Below, piece by piece: positions 1 to 6,184 of a stretch of 11,326 nt of DNA. A program made the position numbers and the translations under genes. The notes under the pieces were generated by a model, which saw only the letters and a program-made list of their open reading frames with translations, was not told the origin of the DNA and ran no database searches. Each line of letters opens with the position of its first letter. Within the stretch, counting starts at the first letter, position 1. Origin of the DNA: DATCYZ01 sp036526195 (GTDB taxonomy: Bacteria; Pseudomonadota; Gammaproteobacteria; Burkholderiales; SG8-39); NCBI GenBank assembly GCA_036526195.1, contig DATCYZ010000028.1:1-11326 (forward strand), written 5' to 3'.

Positions 1-65
1 GCGAACTCGACGCCCGCTCGGCGCAGGTGATCCTCGAGCAGTACTTCGCGGAAAGCTCGCGGTGA
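1..65 (+). CDS. ruvX: RuvX/YqgF family Holliday junction resolvase-like protein, C-terminal end only
   Basis: Only the last 20 codons are present, in the frame that starts at base 3 and ends with TGA at 63-65. The translated tail, ELDARSAQVILEQYFAESSR, resembles the end of YqgF/RuvX proteins, where a helix with the pattern A-A-V-I-L-E-x-Y-F closes the RNase H-like fold. Family members act in 16S rRNA 5' end maturation and are proposed Holliday junction resolvases. The identification also rests on context: ruvX lies directly upstream of pyrR-pyrB in Pseudomonas and relatives. The stop codon overlaps the GTG start of pyrR (GTGA), which suggests translational coupling. The catalytic residues lie outside the window, so activity cannot be judged. 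Confidence 0.72.
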   Translation, partial: ELDARSAQVILEQYFAESSR

Positions 66-562
66 GCGCGCTGCCGGACGCGGAAGACCTGCTCGGCCGG
101 CTGGCCGATGCGCTGCGTCCGCAGCTCGGCGCCAACTCGGCGATGATCGGCATCCACACCGGCGGCGCCTGGCTCGCCGAGCGCCTGCACGCGCAACTCG
201 GCATGGCCACGCCGCTCGGCACCATGGACATCGCGTTCTACCGCGACGACTACAACCAGAAAGGCCTCGCGCGCGACCCCAAGCGCACGCAGATCCCGTT
301 CGACGTCGGCGGCAAGGACATCCTGCTGGTCGATGACGTGCTGTTCACCGGGCGCACGGTGCGCGCCGCGGTGAATGAGCTTTTCGACTACGGCCGCCCG
401 GCGAGCATCGCGCTCGCCGTGCTGGCCGACCGCGGCGGGCGCCAACTGCCGATCTGCGCGCAGTACTGCGGCGGACGGGTCGAGGTGCCTGCGGGGGCGC
501 GGCTGCGGCTGCGCCGCGCGGAGGACGGCCGGCTGTCATTCGGGCTCGAGCATGGCGCGTAA
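62..562 (+). CDS. pyrR: PyrR bifunctional protein (pyrimidine operon regulator / uracil phosphoribosyltransferase)
   Basis: This 166-residue protein has the type I phosphoribosyltransferase fold. The PRPP-binding signature ILLVDDVLFTGRT lies at residues 87-99, and the family segments GIHTGG (30-35), YRDDYNQKGL (60-69) and ELFDYGRPA (106-114) match Gram-negative PyrR proteins. In Bacillus, PyrR binds pyr mRNA to control attenuation and also has uracil phosphoribosyltransferase activity. In Gram-negative bacteria its regulatory role is less settled. The GTG start at 62 overlaps the ruvX stop and has a weak GGAAAG six bases upstream. The next in-frame ATG (Met28) would remove the first strand of the fold. 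The 3' end overlaps pyrB by 11 bases. No PyrR-binding loop can be sought, because the operon leader lies outside the window. Confidence 0.93.
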   Translation: MSALPDAEDLLGRLADALRPQLGANSAMIGIHTGGAWLAERLHAQLGMATPLGTMDIAFYRDDYNQKGLARDPKRTQIPFDVGGKDILLVDDVLFTGRTVRAAVNELFDYGRPASIALAVLADRGGRQLPICAQYCGGRVEVPAGARLRLRRAEDGRLSFGLEHGA

Positions 563-1502
563 CCCGCAGCTCGACCCCAACGGCGGGCTGCGCCACCTGC
601 TCTCCATCGAGGGCCTGCCGCGCGAGGTGATCGAGCGCGTCCTCGACACCGCGGAATCCTTTGCCGGGGTCACCGAGCGCGAAGTGAAGAAGGTGCCGCT
701 CTTGCGCGGCAAGAGCGTGTTCAACCTGTTCTTCGAACCGTCGACGCGCACCCGCACCACCTTCGAGATCGCCGCCAAGCGGCTCTCGGCCGACGTCATC
801 AACCTGAACGTCGCGATCAGCTCGCAGACCAAGGGCGAGTCGCTGCTCGACACGGTGGCGAACCTCTCCGCGATGCAGGCCGACATCTTCGTCGTGCGCC
901 ACAACGCCTCGGGCGCGCCGTACCTGGTCGCGCGCCACGTCAAGCCGCACGAACACGTGATCAACGCCGGCGACGGCCGGCATTCGCACCCGACGCAGGG
1001 CCTGCTCGACCTCTTCACCATCCGGCACTACAAGAAGGACTTCGGCGGCCTGCGCGTGGCGATCGTCGGCGACGTGCTGCACTCGCGCGTGGCGCGCTCG
1101 CTGATCAGCGGCCTGACCACGCTGGGCGTGCCCGAGGTGCGCGTGATCGGGCCGCAGACCCTGGTGCCCACCGGCGTCGAGGCGCTCGGCGTGCACGTGT
1201 TCCACGACATGCGCGCCGGCCTCGCCGGCTGCGACGTGATCGTCATGCTGCGCCTGCAGAGCGAGCGCATGCGCGGCGCGCTGCTGCCCTCGGCGCAGGA
1301 GTTCTACAAGCACTACGGCCTGACCGCCGAGAAGCTCGCGCTCGCGCAGCCCGACGCCATCGTCATGCACCCCGGCCCGATGAACCGCGGCGTGGAGATC
1401 GATTCCTCGGTGGCCGACGGGCCGAATTCGGTGATCCTACCGCAGGTGACCTTCGGCATCGCGGTGCGCATGGCGGTGATGAGCATGGTGGCGGGGGGCT
1501 AG
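552..1502 (+). CDS. pyrB: Aspartate carbamoyltransferase catalytic subunit
   Basis: PyrB condenses carbamoyl phosphate with L-aspartate, the committed step of pyrimidine synthesis in the cytoplasm. The 316-residue product has the carbamoyl-phosphate loop FEPSTRTRT at 61-69, the K94 loop (QTKGES, 92-97), HPTQ at 146-149, the aspartate-loop LRLQSER at 233-239 and HPGPMNRG at 273-280. All expected catalytic residues are present. The N-terminus is about a dozen residues longer than the E. coli chain (PQLDPNGGLRHLLS), as in Pseudomonas-type enzymes, where this extension is linked to nucleotide effector binding. The ATG at 552 lies inside the end of pyrR. A longer reading of the frame (from 375) runs back into pyrR and is not needed. 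There is no pyrI; the next gene is pyrC', abutting as TAG-ATG, which fits a PyrB/PyrC' dodecameric holoenzyme. Confidence 0.97.
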   Translation: MARNPQLDPNGGLRHLLSIEGLPREVIERVLDTAESFAGVTEREVKKVPLLRGKSVFNLFFEPSTRTRTTFEIAAKRLSADVINLNVAISSQTKGESLLDTVANLSAMQADIFVVRHNASGAPYLVARHVKPHEHVINAGDGRHSHPTQGLLDLFTIRHYKKDFGGLRVAIVGDVLHSRVARSLISGLTTLGVPEVRVIGPQTLVPTGVEALGVHVFHDMRAGLAGCDVIVMLRLQSERMRGALLPSAQEFYKHYGLTAEKLALAQPDAIVMHPGPMNRGVEIDSSVADGPNSVILPQVTFGIAVRMAVMSMVAGG

Positions 1503-2789
1503 ATGCGCACGCTGATTGTCAACGCCCGCATCATCGACCCGGCCACGGCGCGCGACGCGAAAGGCGATTTGCTAATCGAGGACGGCCGCATCGCCGCGCT
1601 CGACGGCGAAGCACGCGGCGCGACGGCCGACGAGACCTTCGATGCCGGCGGCCGCGTGCTCGCGCCGGGCCTGATCGACCTGTCGGCGCGCCTGCGCGAG
1701 CCCGGGCTCGAGCACAAGGCGACCCTCGAGTCCGAACTCGACGCGGCGGTGGCCGGCGGCGTCACCAGCCTCGCCTGCCCGCCGGACACCGACCCGCCGC
1801 TCGACGAGCCCGGACTGGTCGACATGCTGCGCCGGCGCGCCAAGATCCTGTCGCGCGCCCGGCTCTACCCGGTGGGCGCGCTGACGCTCAAGCTCGAGGG
1901 CGAGCGCCTCACCGAGATGGCCGAACTCGCGGAGGCCGGCTGCGTCGCCTTCTCGCAGGCGAACGTGCCGCTCGCCGACACCCAGATGCTCTGGCGCGCG
2001 CTGCAGTACGCGGGCACCTTCGATTTTCCGGTCTGGCTGCGACCGGAGGAAGCCTGGTTGGCGCGCGGCGGCGTGGCGCACGACGGCGAAGTCGCCACGC
2101 GCCTCGGGCTCGCGGGCATCCCGTTCTTCGCCGAGACGATCGCGCTGGCGACGATCCTGGAACTGGTGCGCGCCACTGGCACGCGGGTGCACCTGTGCCG
2201 GCTCTCGAGCGCGGGCGGCGTGGCGGCGGTGCGCGCCGCGAAGGCCGAGGGCCTGCCGGTGACCTGCGACGTCGGCGTGCACCACCTGCACCTGTCCGAG
2301 CGCGACCTCGGCTACTTCGATTCGCAGTGCCGGCTCGAGCCGCCGCTGCGCAGCCTGCGCGACCGCGATGCGCTCGCCGCGGGCCTCGCCGACGGCACCA
2401 TCGATTGCGCCTGTTCCGACCACACGCCGGTGGACGATGACGGCAAGCTCCTGCCGTTCGCCGAGGCCGAGCCCGGCGCCACGGGGTTGGAGTTGCTGCT
2501 GCCGCTGGCGCTCTCGTGGGGCGCGGCGCAGGGCCTGCCGCTTGCGACGACGCTGGAGCGCGTCACGGCCGCGCCGGCGCGCGTGCTTGGCGTGGGCGCC
2601 GGACGGCTCGCCCCGGGCGCGCCGGCGGACCTCGTGCTGTTCGAGCCGGAGGCGCCGGTGCGCATCGAGGCGAAGACACTGCGCAGCCAGGGCAAGAACA
2701 CGCCGTTCCTCGGGCACGAACTGCTCGGCCGCGTGCAGGCGACGATCGTCGCCGGCAAGGTGGTTTTCGGGCGCGTGGACGCGGCATGA
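1503..2789 (+). CDS. pyrC': Pseudo-dihydroorotase PyrC', non-catalytic partner of aspartate carbamoyltransferase
   Basis: The 428-residue product aligns by eye with type I dihydroorotases along its whole length (REPGLEH at 66-71, GEVATRLGLAGIP at 195-207, GKNTPFLG at 397-404). Most metal ligands are lost. The HxH motif after GLIDL is S61-A62-R63. The usual FSDDG is FSQAN (150-154). The ligand histidine of HAED is R180, and the one in the HxCHxS segment is R233 (HLCRLSS). Only the aspartate of SDHTP (D306) remains, and the following histidine is V310. The same pattern is known from Pseudomonas PyrC', which is inactive but required to assemble ATCase. I therefore infer a structural role and an active dihydroorotase encoded elsewhere. 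The ATG abuts the pyrB stop, behind a G-rich stretch at 1493-1498. The stop overlaps rlpA by four bases (ATGA). Confidence 0.93.
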   Translation: MRTLIVNARIIDPATARDAKGDLLIEDGRIAALDGEARGATADETFDAGGRVLAPGLIDLSARLREPGLEHKATLESELDAAVAGGVTSLACPPDTDPPLDEPGLVDMLRRRAKILSRARLYPVGALTLKLEGERLTEMAELAEAGCVAFSQANVPLADTQMLWRALQYAGTFDFPVWLRPEEAWLARGGVAHDGEVATRLGLAGIPFFAETIALATILELVRATGTRVHLCRLSSAGGVAAVRAAKAEGLPVTCDVGVHHLHLSERDLGYFDSQCRLEPPLRSLRDRDALAAGLADGTIDCACSDHTPVDDDGKLLPFAEAEPGATGLELLLPLALSWGAAQGLPLATTLERVTAAPARVLGVGAGRLAPGAPADLVLFEPEAPVRIEAKTLRSQGKNTPFLGHELLGRVQATIVAGKVVFGRVDAA

Positions 2790-3799
2790 AGCGAATGCTG
2801 TTCGCCGCGGGCGCGCTGCTCGCACTGCTCGGCGGCTGCAGCCTCGCGCCCTCGAAGGACCCGGAACCGCAGGCGGCGCCGACTCCGGCGCCGGCGACAA
2901 AACCGGCGCCGCCGCGCGCGGGCGGCGGCTATTACAAGGACGATGGTCCGGGGGACACCGCGCCGCCGGATCTCGCCGCGATTCCGGATGCGGTGCCGCG
3001 GCCCGAGCCGCTGCACCGCTTTGCCAACCGGCCCTACCAGGTGTTCGGGCGCGACTATGTCCCGGCCACCGAACTGAAGGCGTTCCGCGAGCGCGGCGTC
3101 GGCAGCTGGTATGGCCGGCGCTACCACGGCCTGCGCACCTCGAGCGGCGAGCCCTACGACATGTACGCGATGACGGCGGCGCATCCGACGCTGCCGATCC
3201 CGAGCTACGCGCGCGTCACGAACCTTGCCAACGGGCGCAGCGTGGTGGTGCGTATCAACGATCGCGGGCCCTTCCTTGCCGGTCGCGTGGTCGATCTCTC
3301 GTATACCGCGGCGTGGAAGCTCGGCTACATCGAGGCGGGCAGTGCGCGGGTCGAGGTGGAGACGGTGCTCCCCGGCGCGGTGCTTGCGGCCGCGGCGCCG
3401 GCGGCGCGCCCGGAAGCGGCGCCGATCCCGCCGGCGCCGGCGACCCCCGCGCCGGCCGCCCCGCCGCCGGCCCGCCCGCCCGCGCCCGCCGCCGCGCCCG
3501 CGACGGCACCCGCGCCTGCCGCGGCGCCCGCGCCGGTTGCCGCCGCGGCCACGCCTGCGGTCGCAGGCCCGGGGATCTACCTGCAGGTCGGCGCCTTTGC
3601 CACGCCGGCCGGCGCAGAGGACCTGCGCGAGCGCTTGAAGCGTGACCTCGACTGGCTGACGCAGGCGATCCACGTATTCCCGGTCGACGCCCTGCACAAG
3701 CTGCAGATCGGCCCGTTCCAGAGTCGTGAAGCGGCGCGCCCGGTCGCCGAGCGGCTGCGCAGCGAACTGAACTTCCGTCCCTTCACCGTGGTCCGTTAG
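2786..3799 (+). CDS. rlpA: RlpA septal lytic transglycosylase lipoprotein with SPOR domain
   Basis: The 337-residue product begins with a lipoprotein signal (MKRMLFAAGALLALLGGC). The lipobox is L15-G16-G17-C18, so it should be lipid-anchored in the envelope. Residues about 105-193 form the double-psi beta-barrel (GSWYGRRYHG at 106-115, RINDRGPF at 156-163). H133 and D159 match in spacing the H131 and D157 reported as essential in Pseudomonas RlpA, and E122 is also kept. A Pro/Ala linker (199-260) leads to a C-terminal SPOR domain (264-336; IYLQVGAF, LHKLQIGPF) that binds denuded septal glycan. RlpA of Pseudomonas cleaves glycan strands lacking stem peptides. The ATG at 2786 overlaps the pyrC' stop and puts the signal peptide at the N-terminus; longer readings of the frame run back into pyrC'. 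Placement in the pyr operon is unusual; in E. coli the gene sits beside mrdA-mrdB and dacA. Confidence 0.95.
   Translation: MKRMLFAAGALLALLGGCSLAPSKDPEPQAAPTPAPATKPAPPRAGGGYYKDDGPGDTAPPDLAAIPDAVPRPEPLHRFANRPYQVFGRDYVPATELKAFRERGVGSWYGRRYHGLRTSSGEPYDMYAMTAAHPTLPIPSYARVTNLANGRSVVVRINDRGPFLAGRVVDLSYTAAWKLGYIEAGSARVEVETVLPGAVLAAAAPAARPEAAPIPPAPATPAPAAPPPARPPAPAAAPATAPAPAAAPAPVAAAATPAVAGPGIYLQVGAFATPAGAEDLRERLKRDLDWLTQAIHVFPVDALHKLQIGPFQSREAARPVAERLRSELNFRPFTVVR
3380..3565 (+). repeat. Low-complexity Pro/Ala linker region inside rlpA
   Basis: Codons 199-260 of rlpA encode almost only alanine and proline (units such as PAPA, PPAR, APAT), between the barrel and SPOR domains. The DNA is an irregular run of GCC/GCG/CCC/CCG codons rather than an exact tandem repeat. 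It would give a flexible extended tether in the periplasm. A shorter Pro/Ala stretch (residues 26-43) follows the lipobox. Such DNA is prone to sequencing error and slippage, but the frame continues cleanly into the SPOR domain. Confidence 0.75.
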
Positions 3800-3801
3800 C
3801 A

Positions 3802-3828
3802 GCACCCGCGCGCCCGTGGATCGGGTGC
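3802..3828 (+). terminator. Inverted repeat between rlpA and dacC, possible weak terminator
   Basis: A perfect 7-bp inverted repeat, GCACCCG at 3802-3808 and CGGGTGC at 3822-3828, starts two bases after the rlpA stop and encloses a 13-base loop. No T-run follows directly; a short CTTTTT lies about 30 bases on. It could be a weak terminator or mRNA stabiliser for the pyr-rlpA transcript, or an operator upstream of the dacC promoter. It may also be chance in G+C-rich DNA. Confidence 0.3.
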
Positions 3829-3844
3829 GCTTCGGACCGACCGA

Positions 3845-3850
3845 TATAAT
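3845..3850 (+). promoter_or_regulatory. Probable sigma-70 -10 box of the dacC operon
   Basis: A perfect TATAAT stands in the only A/T-rich patch of the 76-base rlpA-dacC gap, 25 bases before the dacC ATG. No good -35 box is seen 16-18 bases upstream (the region reads CGGGTG), and there is no extended TGn. If used, transcription would start near 3857 and leave a leader of about 20 bases. Confidence 0.55.
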
Positions 3851-3875
3851 TCCGCGCTTTTTCCGGCCATTCCCC

Positions 3876-5009
3876 ATGCTCAGACGTTTCGCCCTGTCCC
3901 TCCTTCTGCTTGCCGGGTCCCTCGGTGTCGCGCAGGCCACCGCGCTCCAGCCGCCGGGCGTCGCCGCGCGCGCCTGGGTGCTTGTCGATCTCTCGAGCGG
4001 CACCGTGCTCGCCGCCGAGCGCGCCGAGGAACGCTTCGAGCCCGCCTCGCTGACCAAGCTGATGACCGCCTACCTCACCTTCGCCGCGTTGCGCGAGCGC
4101 AAGATCGCCCTCGAGCAGCAGGTGGAGGTGTCGACGCGCGCCTGGAAGGCGCCGGGCTCGCGCATGTTCGTGCAGCCGGGCCGCCCGGTGTCGGTGGACG
4201 ACCTGATCCGCGGCATGGTGGTGCAGTCGGGCAACGATGCCTGCGTGGCGCTCGCCGAGCTGATCGCCGGCACCGAGGACGCCTTCGCGCAGCGCATGAC
4301 CGCGGAGGCCGAGCGCCTCGGCATGAAGCAGTCGAAGTTCATGAACGCCTCCGGCCTGCCCGACCCGCAGCATTATTCGACCGCGCGCGACCTGCAGTTG
4401 CTCGCCACCGCGCTAATCAACGACTTCCCCGAGGAGTACGCGCGCTATTACTCGCAGAAGGAGTTCCGCTACAACAACATCACGCAGCTGAACCGCAACC
4501 GGCTCCTGTGGCTGGACCCGAGCGTCGACGGGGTCAAGACCGGCTACACCGAGGCCGCCGGGTACTGCCTGATCTCCTCGTCGAAACGCGGCGACCGAAG
4601 GCTGCTGTCGGTGGTGCTCGGCACGGCCTCCGAATCGGTGCGCGCGCAGGAGTCGCTCAAGCTGCTCAACTGGGGCCACCTGAACTTCGACAGCGTGAAG
4701 CTCTACGCGCGCGGCGCGGCGGCGAAGACCCTAGAGGTGTGGAAAGGCGTGGCGAAGGAGGTGAAGGCGGGCTTTGCCGCAGACCTCATGCTGACGGTGC
4801 CCAAGGGCGAGGCGTCCCGCGTGAAGGCGGAATTGACCTCGGTGCAGCCGCTGGTCGCGCCGGTGCAGAAGGGCCAGACCGTCGGCGTCCTGCACGTGAC
4901 GCTCGAGGGCCGCAAGCTCGGCGAGTATCCGCTGATCGCGCTCGAGCCGGTGGCCGCCGCAGGGGTCTTCGGACGCGCCTGGGATACACTGAGGTTGTGG
5001 CTCAAGTGA
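3876..5009 (+). CDS. dacC: D-alanyl-D-alanine carboxypeptidase (penicillin-binding protein 5/6 family)
   Basis: The 377-residue product removes the terminal D-alanine from peptidoglycan pentapeptides in the periplasm and so limits cross-linking. A signal peptide occupies about residues 1-21 or 23 (cleavage near AQA-TA). The three penicillin-binding motifs are S58-L-T-K61, S118-G-N120 and K221-T-G223. The C-terminal PBP5-type beta domain covers about 273-363, followed by an amphipathic tail (FGRAWDTLRLWLK) of the kind that anchors PBP5 to the inner membrane. The ATG at 3876 is chosen because it starts directly at the signal peptide; a GTG at 3816 would add 20 residues and lies upstream of the likely transcription start. 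No ribosome binding site is obvious before the ATG. The gene leads a row of closely spaced genes. The subtype (dacA versus dacC) cannot be settled from sequence alone. Confidence 0.95.
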   Translation: MLRRFALSLLLLAGSLGVAQATALQPPGVAARAWVLVDLSSGTVLAAERAEERFEPASLTKLMTAYLTFAALRERKIALEQQVEVSTRAWKAPGSRMFVQPGRPVSVDDLIRGMVVQSGNDACVALAELIAGTEDAFAQRMTAEAERLGMKQSKFMNASGLPDPQHYSTARDLQLLATALINDFPEEYARYYSQKEFRYNNITQLNRNRLLWLDPSVDGVKTGYTEAAGYCLISSSKRGDRRLLSVVLGTASESVRAQESLKLLNWGHLNFDSVKLYARGAAAKTLEVWKGVAKEVKAGFAADLMLTVPKGEASRVKAELTSVQPLVAPVQKGQTVGVLHVTLEGRKLGEYPLIALEPVAAAGVFGRAWDTLRLWLK

Positions 5010-5032
5010 CGATCGAAAAGGGTCCCAGGGCG

Positions 5033-5038
5033 AAGGAG
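5033..5038 (+). promoter_or_regulatory. Ribosome binding site fixing the start of the aminotransferase gene
   Basis: A perfect AAGGAG lies nine bases before the ATG at 5048. It favours this start over in-frame GTG codons at 4997 and 5006 that overlap the end of dacC. Confidence 0.8.
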
Positions 5039-5047
5039 AACGGCAAC

Positions 5048-5914
5048 ATGGTCTTCCTGAACGGCAAGTTCATGCCGATCGAGCAGGCGCAGATCCCGGT
5101 GCTCGACCGCGGCTTCATCTTCGGCGACGGCGTCTACGAGCTGGTGCCGGTGTACTCGCGCGTGCCGTTCCGCATCGACGAGCACCTCGCGCGCCTCGAG
5201 CGCAGCCTGGCGGAAGTGCGCATCACCAACCCCTACACGCGGGCCGAGTGGCGCGAGATCATCCGCCGCCTCGCGGCCGAGCAGCCCTGGGAAGACCAGG
5301 GCATCTATTTCCAGGTGACGCGCGGCGTGGCGAAGCGCGACCATGCCTTCCCGGCGAACACGACACCGACGGTGTTCATGATGTCCAACCCGCTGGTCAA
5401 CCCGCCGCGCGAACTCGTGGAGCAGGGGGCCGCCGGCGCGAGCGCGGTCGACAACCGCTGGCATCGCTGCGACATCAAGTCGATCTCGCTGATCGGCAAC
5501 TGCCTGCTGCGGCAGGTCTCGGTCGACGCCGGCGCGGTGGAGACGATCCTGTTCCGCGACGGGCGCCTGACCGAGGCCTCGGCCTCGAACGTGTTCATCG
5601 TCCGCGAGGGGGTCGTCCTGTCGCCGCCGAAGTCGAACCTGATCCTGCCCGGCATCACCTACGACGTGGTGGTCGAGCTCGCGCAGGCCGCCGGCATGAA
5701 GCTGGAGTTCCGCGACGTCACCGAGGCCGAGGTGCGCGGCGCCGACGAGGTCTGGGTCACCTCCTCGTCGAAGGAAGTGCTGGCCATCGTCACGCTCGAC
5801 GGCAAGTCGATCGGCGACGGGCGTCCGGGCCCGCTGTTCCGGCGCATGTACCAGCTCTACCAGGACTTCAAGCGCGAAGTGATGCGTGCCGGCAAGGAGA
5901 AGGTCGCCGCCTGA
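5048..5914 (+). CDS. dat: D-amino acid aminotransferase (PLP class IV)
   Basis: The 288-residue product is a fold-type IV PLP aminotransferase, the family of D-alanine, branched-chain and 4-amino-4-deoxychorismate lyase enzymes. The catalytic lysine is K144 in RCDIKSISL, and the cofactor-binding glutamate is E176 in LTEAS. Features favouring the D-amino acid subgroup are Y30 and the R97-x-H99 pair in TRGVAKRDHAFP, which bind the substrate carboxylate in Bacillus D-alanine aminotransferase, plus the RWHRCDIK segment. It should interconvert D-alanine plus 2-oxoglutarate with pyruvate plus D-glutamate in the cytoplasm. Both D-amino acids are peptidoglycan building blocks, which suits the position behind dacC (38-base gap) and before ybeD (2-base gap). 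Substrate range in this family is hard to predict; a broad or R-amine specificity is possible. Confidence 0.9.
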   Translation: MVFLNGKFMPIEQAQIPVLDRGFIFGDGVYELVPVYSRVPFRIDEHLARLERSLAEVRITNPYTRAEWREIIRRLAAEQPWEDQGIYFQVTRGVAKRDHAFPANTTPTVFMMSNPLVNPPRELVEQGAAGASAVDNRWHRCDIKSISLIGNCLLRQVSVDAGAVETILFRDGRLTEASASNVFIVREGVVLSPPKSNLILPGITYDVVVELAQAAGMKLEFRDVTEAEVRGADEVWVTSSSKEVLAIVTLDGKSIGDGRPGPLFRRMYQLYQDFKREVMRAGKEKVAA

Positions 5915-5916
5915 GG

Positions 5917-6183
5917 ATGACCGATTCGCTCTCGCTGATCGAGTATCCGACCCCGTTCCCGATCAAGGTGATGGGGCGGCGCGAGGGCGGGTTCGCGCAA
6001 GGGGTGATGGCGGTGGTGCTGCGGCATGCGCCCGATTTCGACGCCGCCAGCATGGAAATGCGCCCCAGCCGGCAGGGCAAGTACCTCAGCCTCACCGTCA
6101 CCATCGAGGCACGCTCGCGTGAGCAGCTCGATGCCCTGTACAAGGACCTTTGCGACCATCCCGGCGTGGTGATGGTGCTCTGA
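5917..6183 (+). CDS. ybeD: DUF493 / YbeD family protein
   Basis: This 88-residue protein matches the YbeD/DUF493 family in length and pattern: IEYPTPFPIKVMG at 8-20, a first helix with a GGFAQGVMAVV core (24-34), a strand region KYLSLTVTIEA (65-75 in mature pattern order, about 65 onward), and a last helix and strand ending HPGVVMVL (81-88). The family has a small ferredoxin-like alpha/beta fold resembling ACT regulatory domains. Its function is not established, though it is widely found directly before lipB. The ATG at 5917 follows the aminotransferase stop by two bases, with AAGGAGAAGG at 5894-5903 as a somewhat distant ribosome binding site. The stop is followed by the lipB GTG after one base. 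A role in lipoate or octanoate regulation is inference from gene order only. Confidence 0.9.
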   Translation: MTDSLSLIEYPTPFPIKVMGRREGGFAQGVMAVVLRHAPDFDAASMEMRPSRQGKYLSLTVTIEARSREQLDALYKDLCDHPGVVMVL

Positions 6184-6184
6184 C

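Noticed and set aside
375..551. A 59-codon upstream extension of pyrB
   Set aside because: It lies in pyrR coding sequence and has no similarity to the ATCase N-terminus, whereas ATG 552 gives a Pseudomonas-type N-terminus.
1572..2900. A 442-codon minus-strand open frame opposite pyrC'
   Set aside because: Arg/Ala/His-rich shadow of pyrC' with no recognisable motif or ribosome binding site.
3380..3565. Possible tandem repeat or CRISPR-like array in the Ala/Pro-rich DNA
   Set aside because: There is no exact repeat unit and no spacer regularity; it is a coding linker within rlpA, in frame with the SPOR domain.
2312..4057. A 581-codon minus-strand open frame across pyrC', rlpA and dacC
   Set aside because: It spans three well-supported plus-strand genes and the intergenic gap, and its product is arginine/glycine-rich low complexity. 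It is a G+C-driven shadow.
4508..5047. N-terminal extension of the aminotransferase frame back into dacC
   Set aside because: The upstream part is an Arg/Gly-rich shadow of dacC. The AAGGAG before ATG 5048 and the family's usual N-terminus (VFLNGKF) fix the start.
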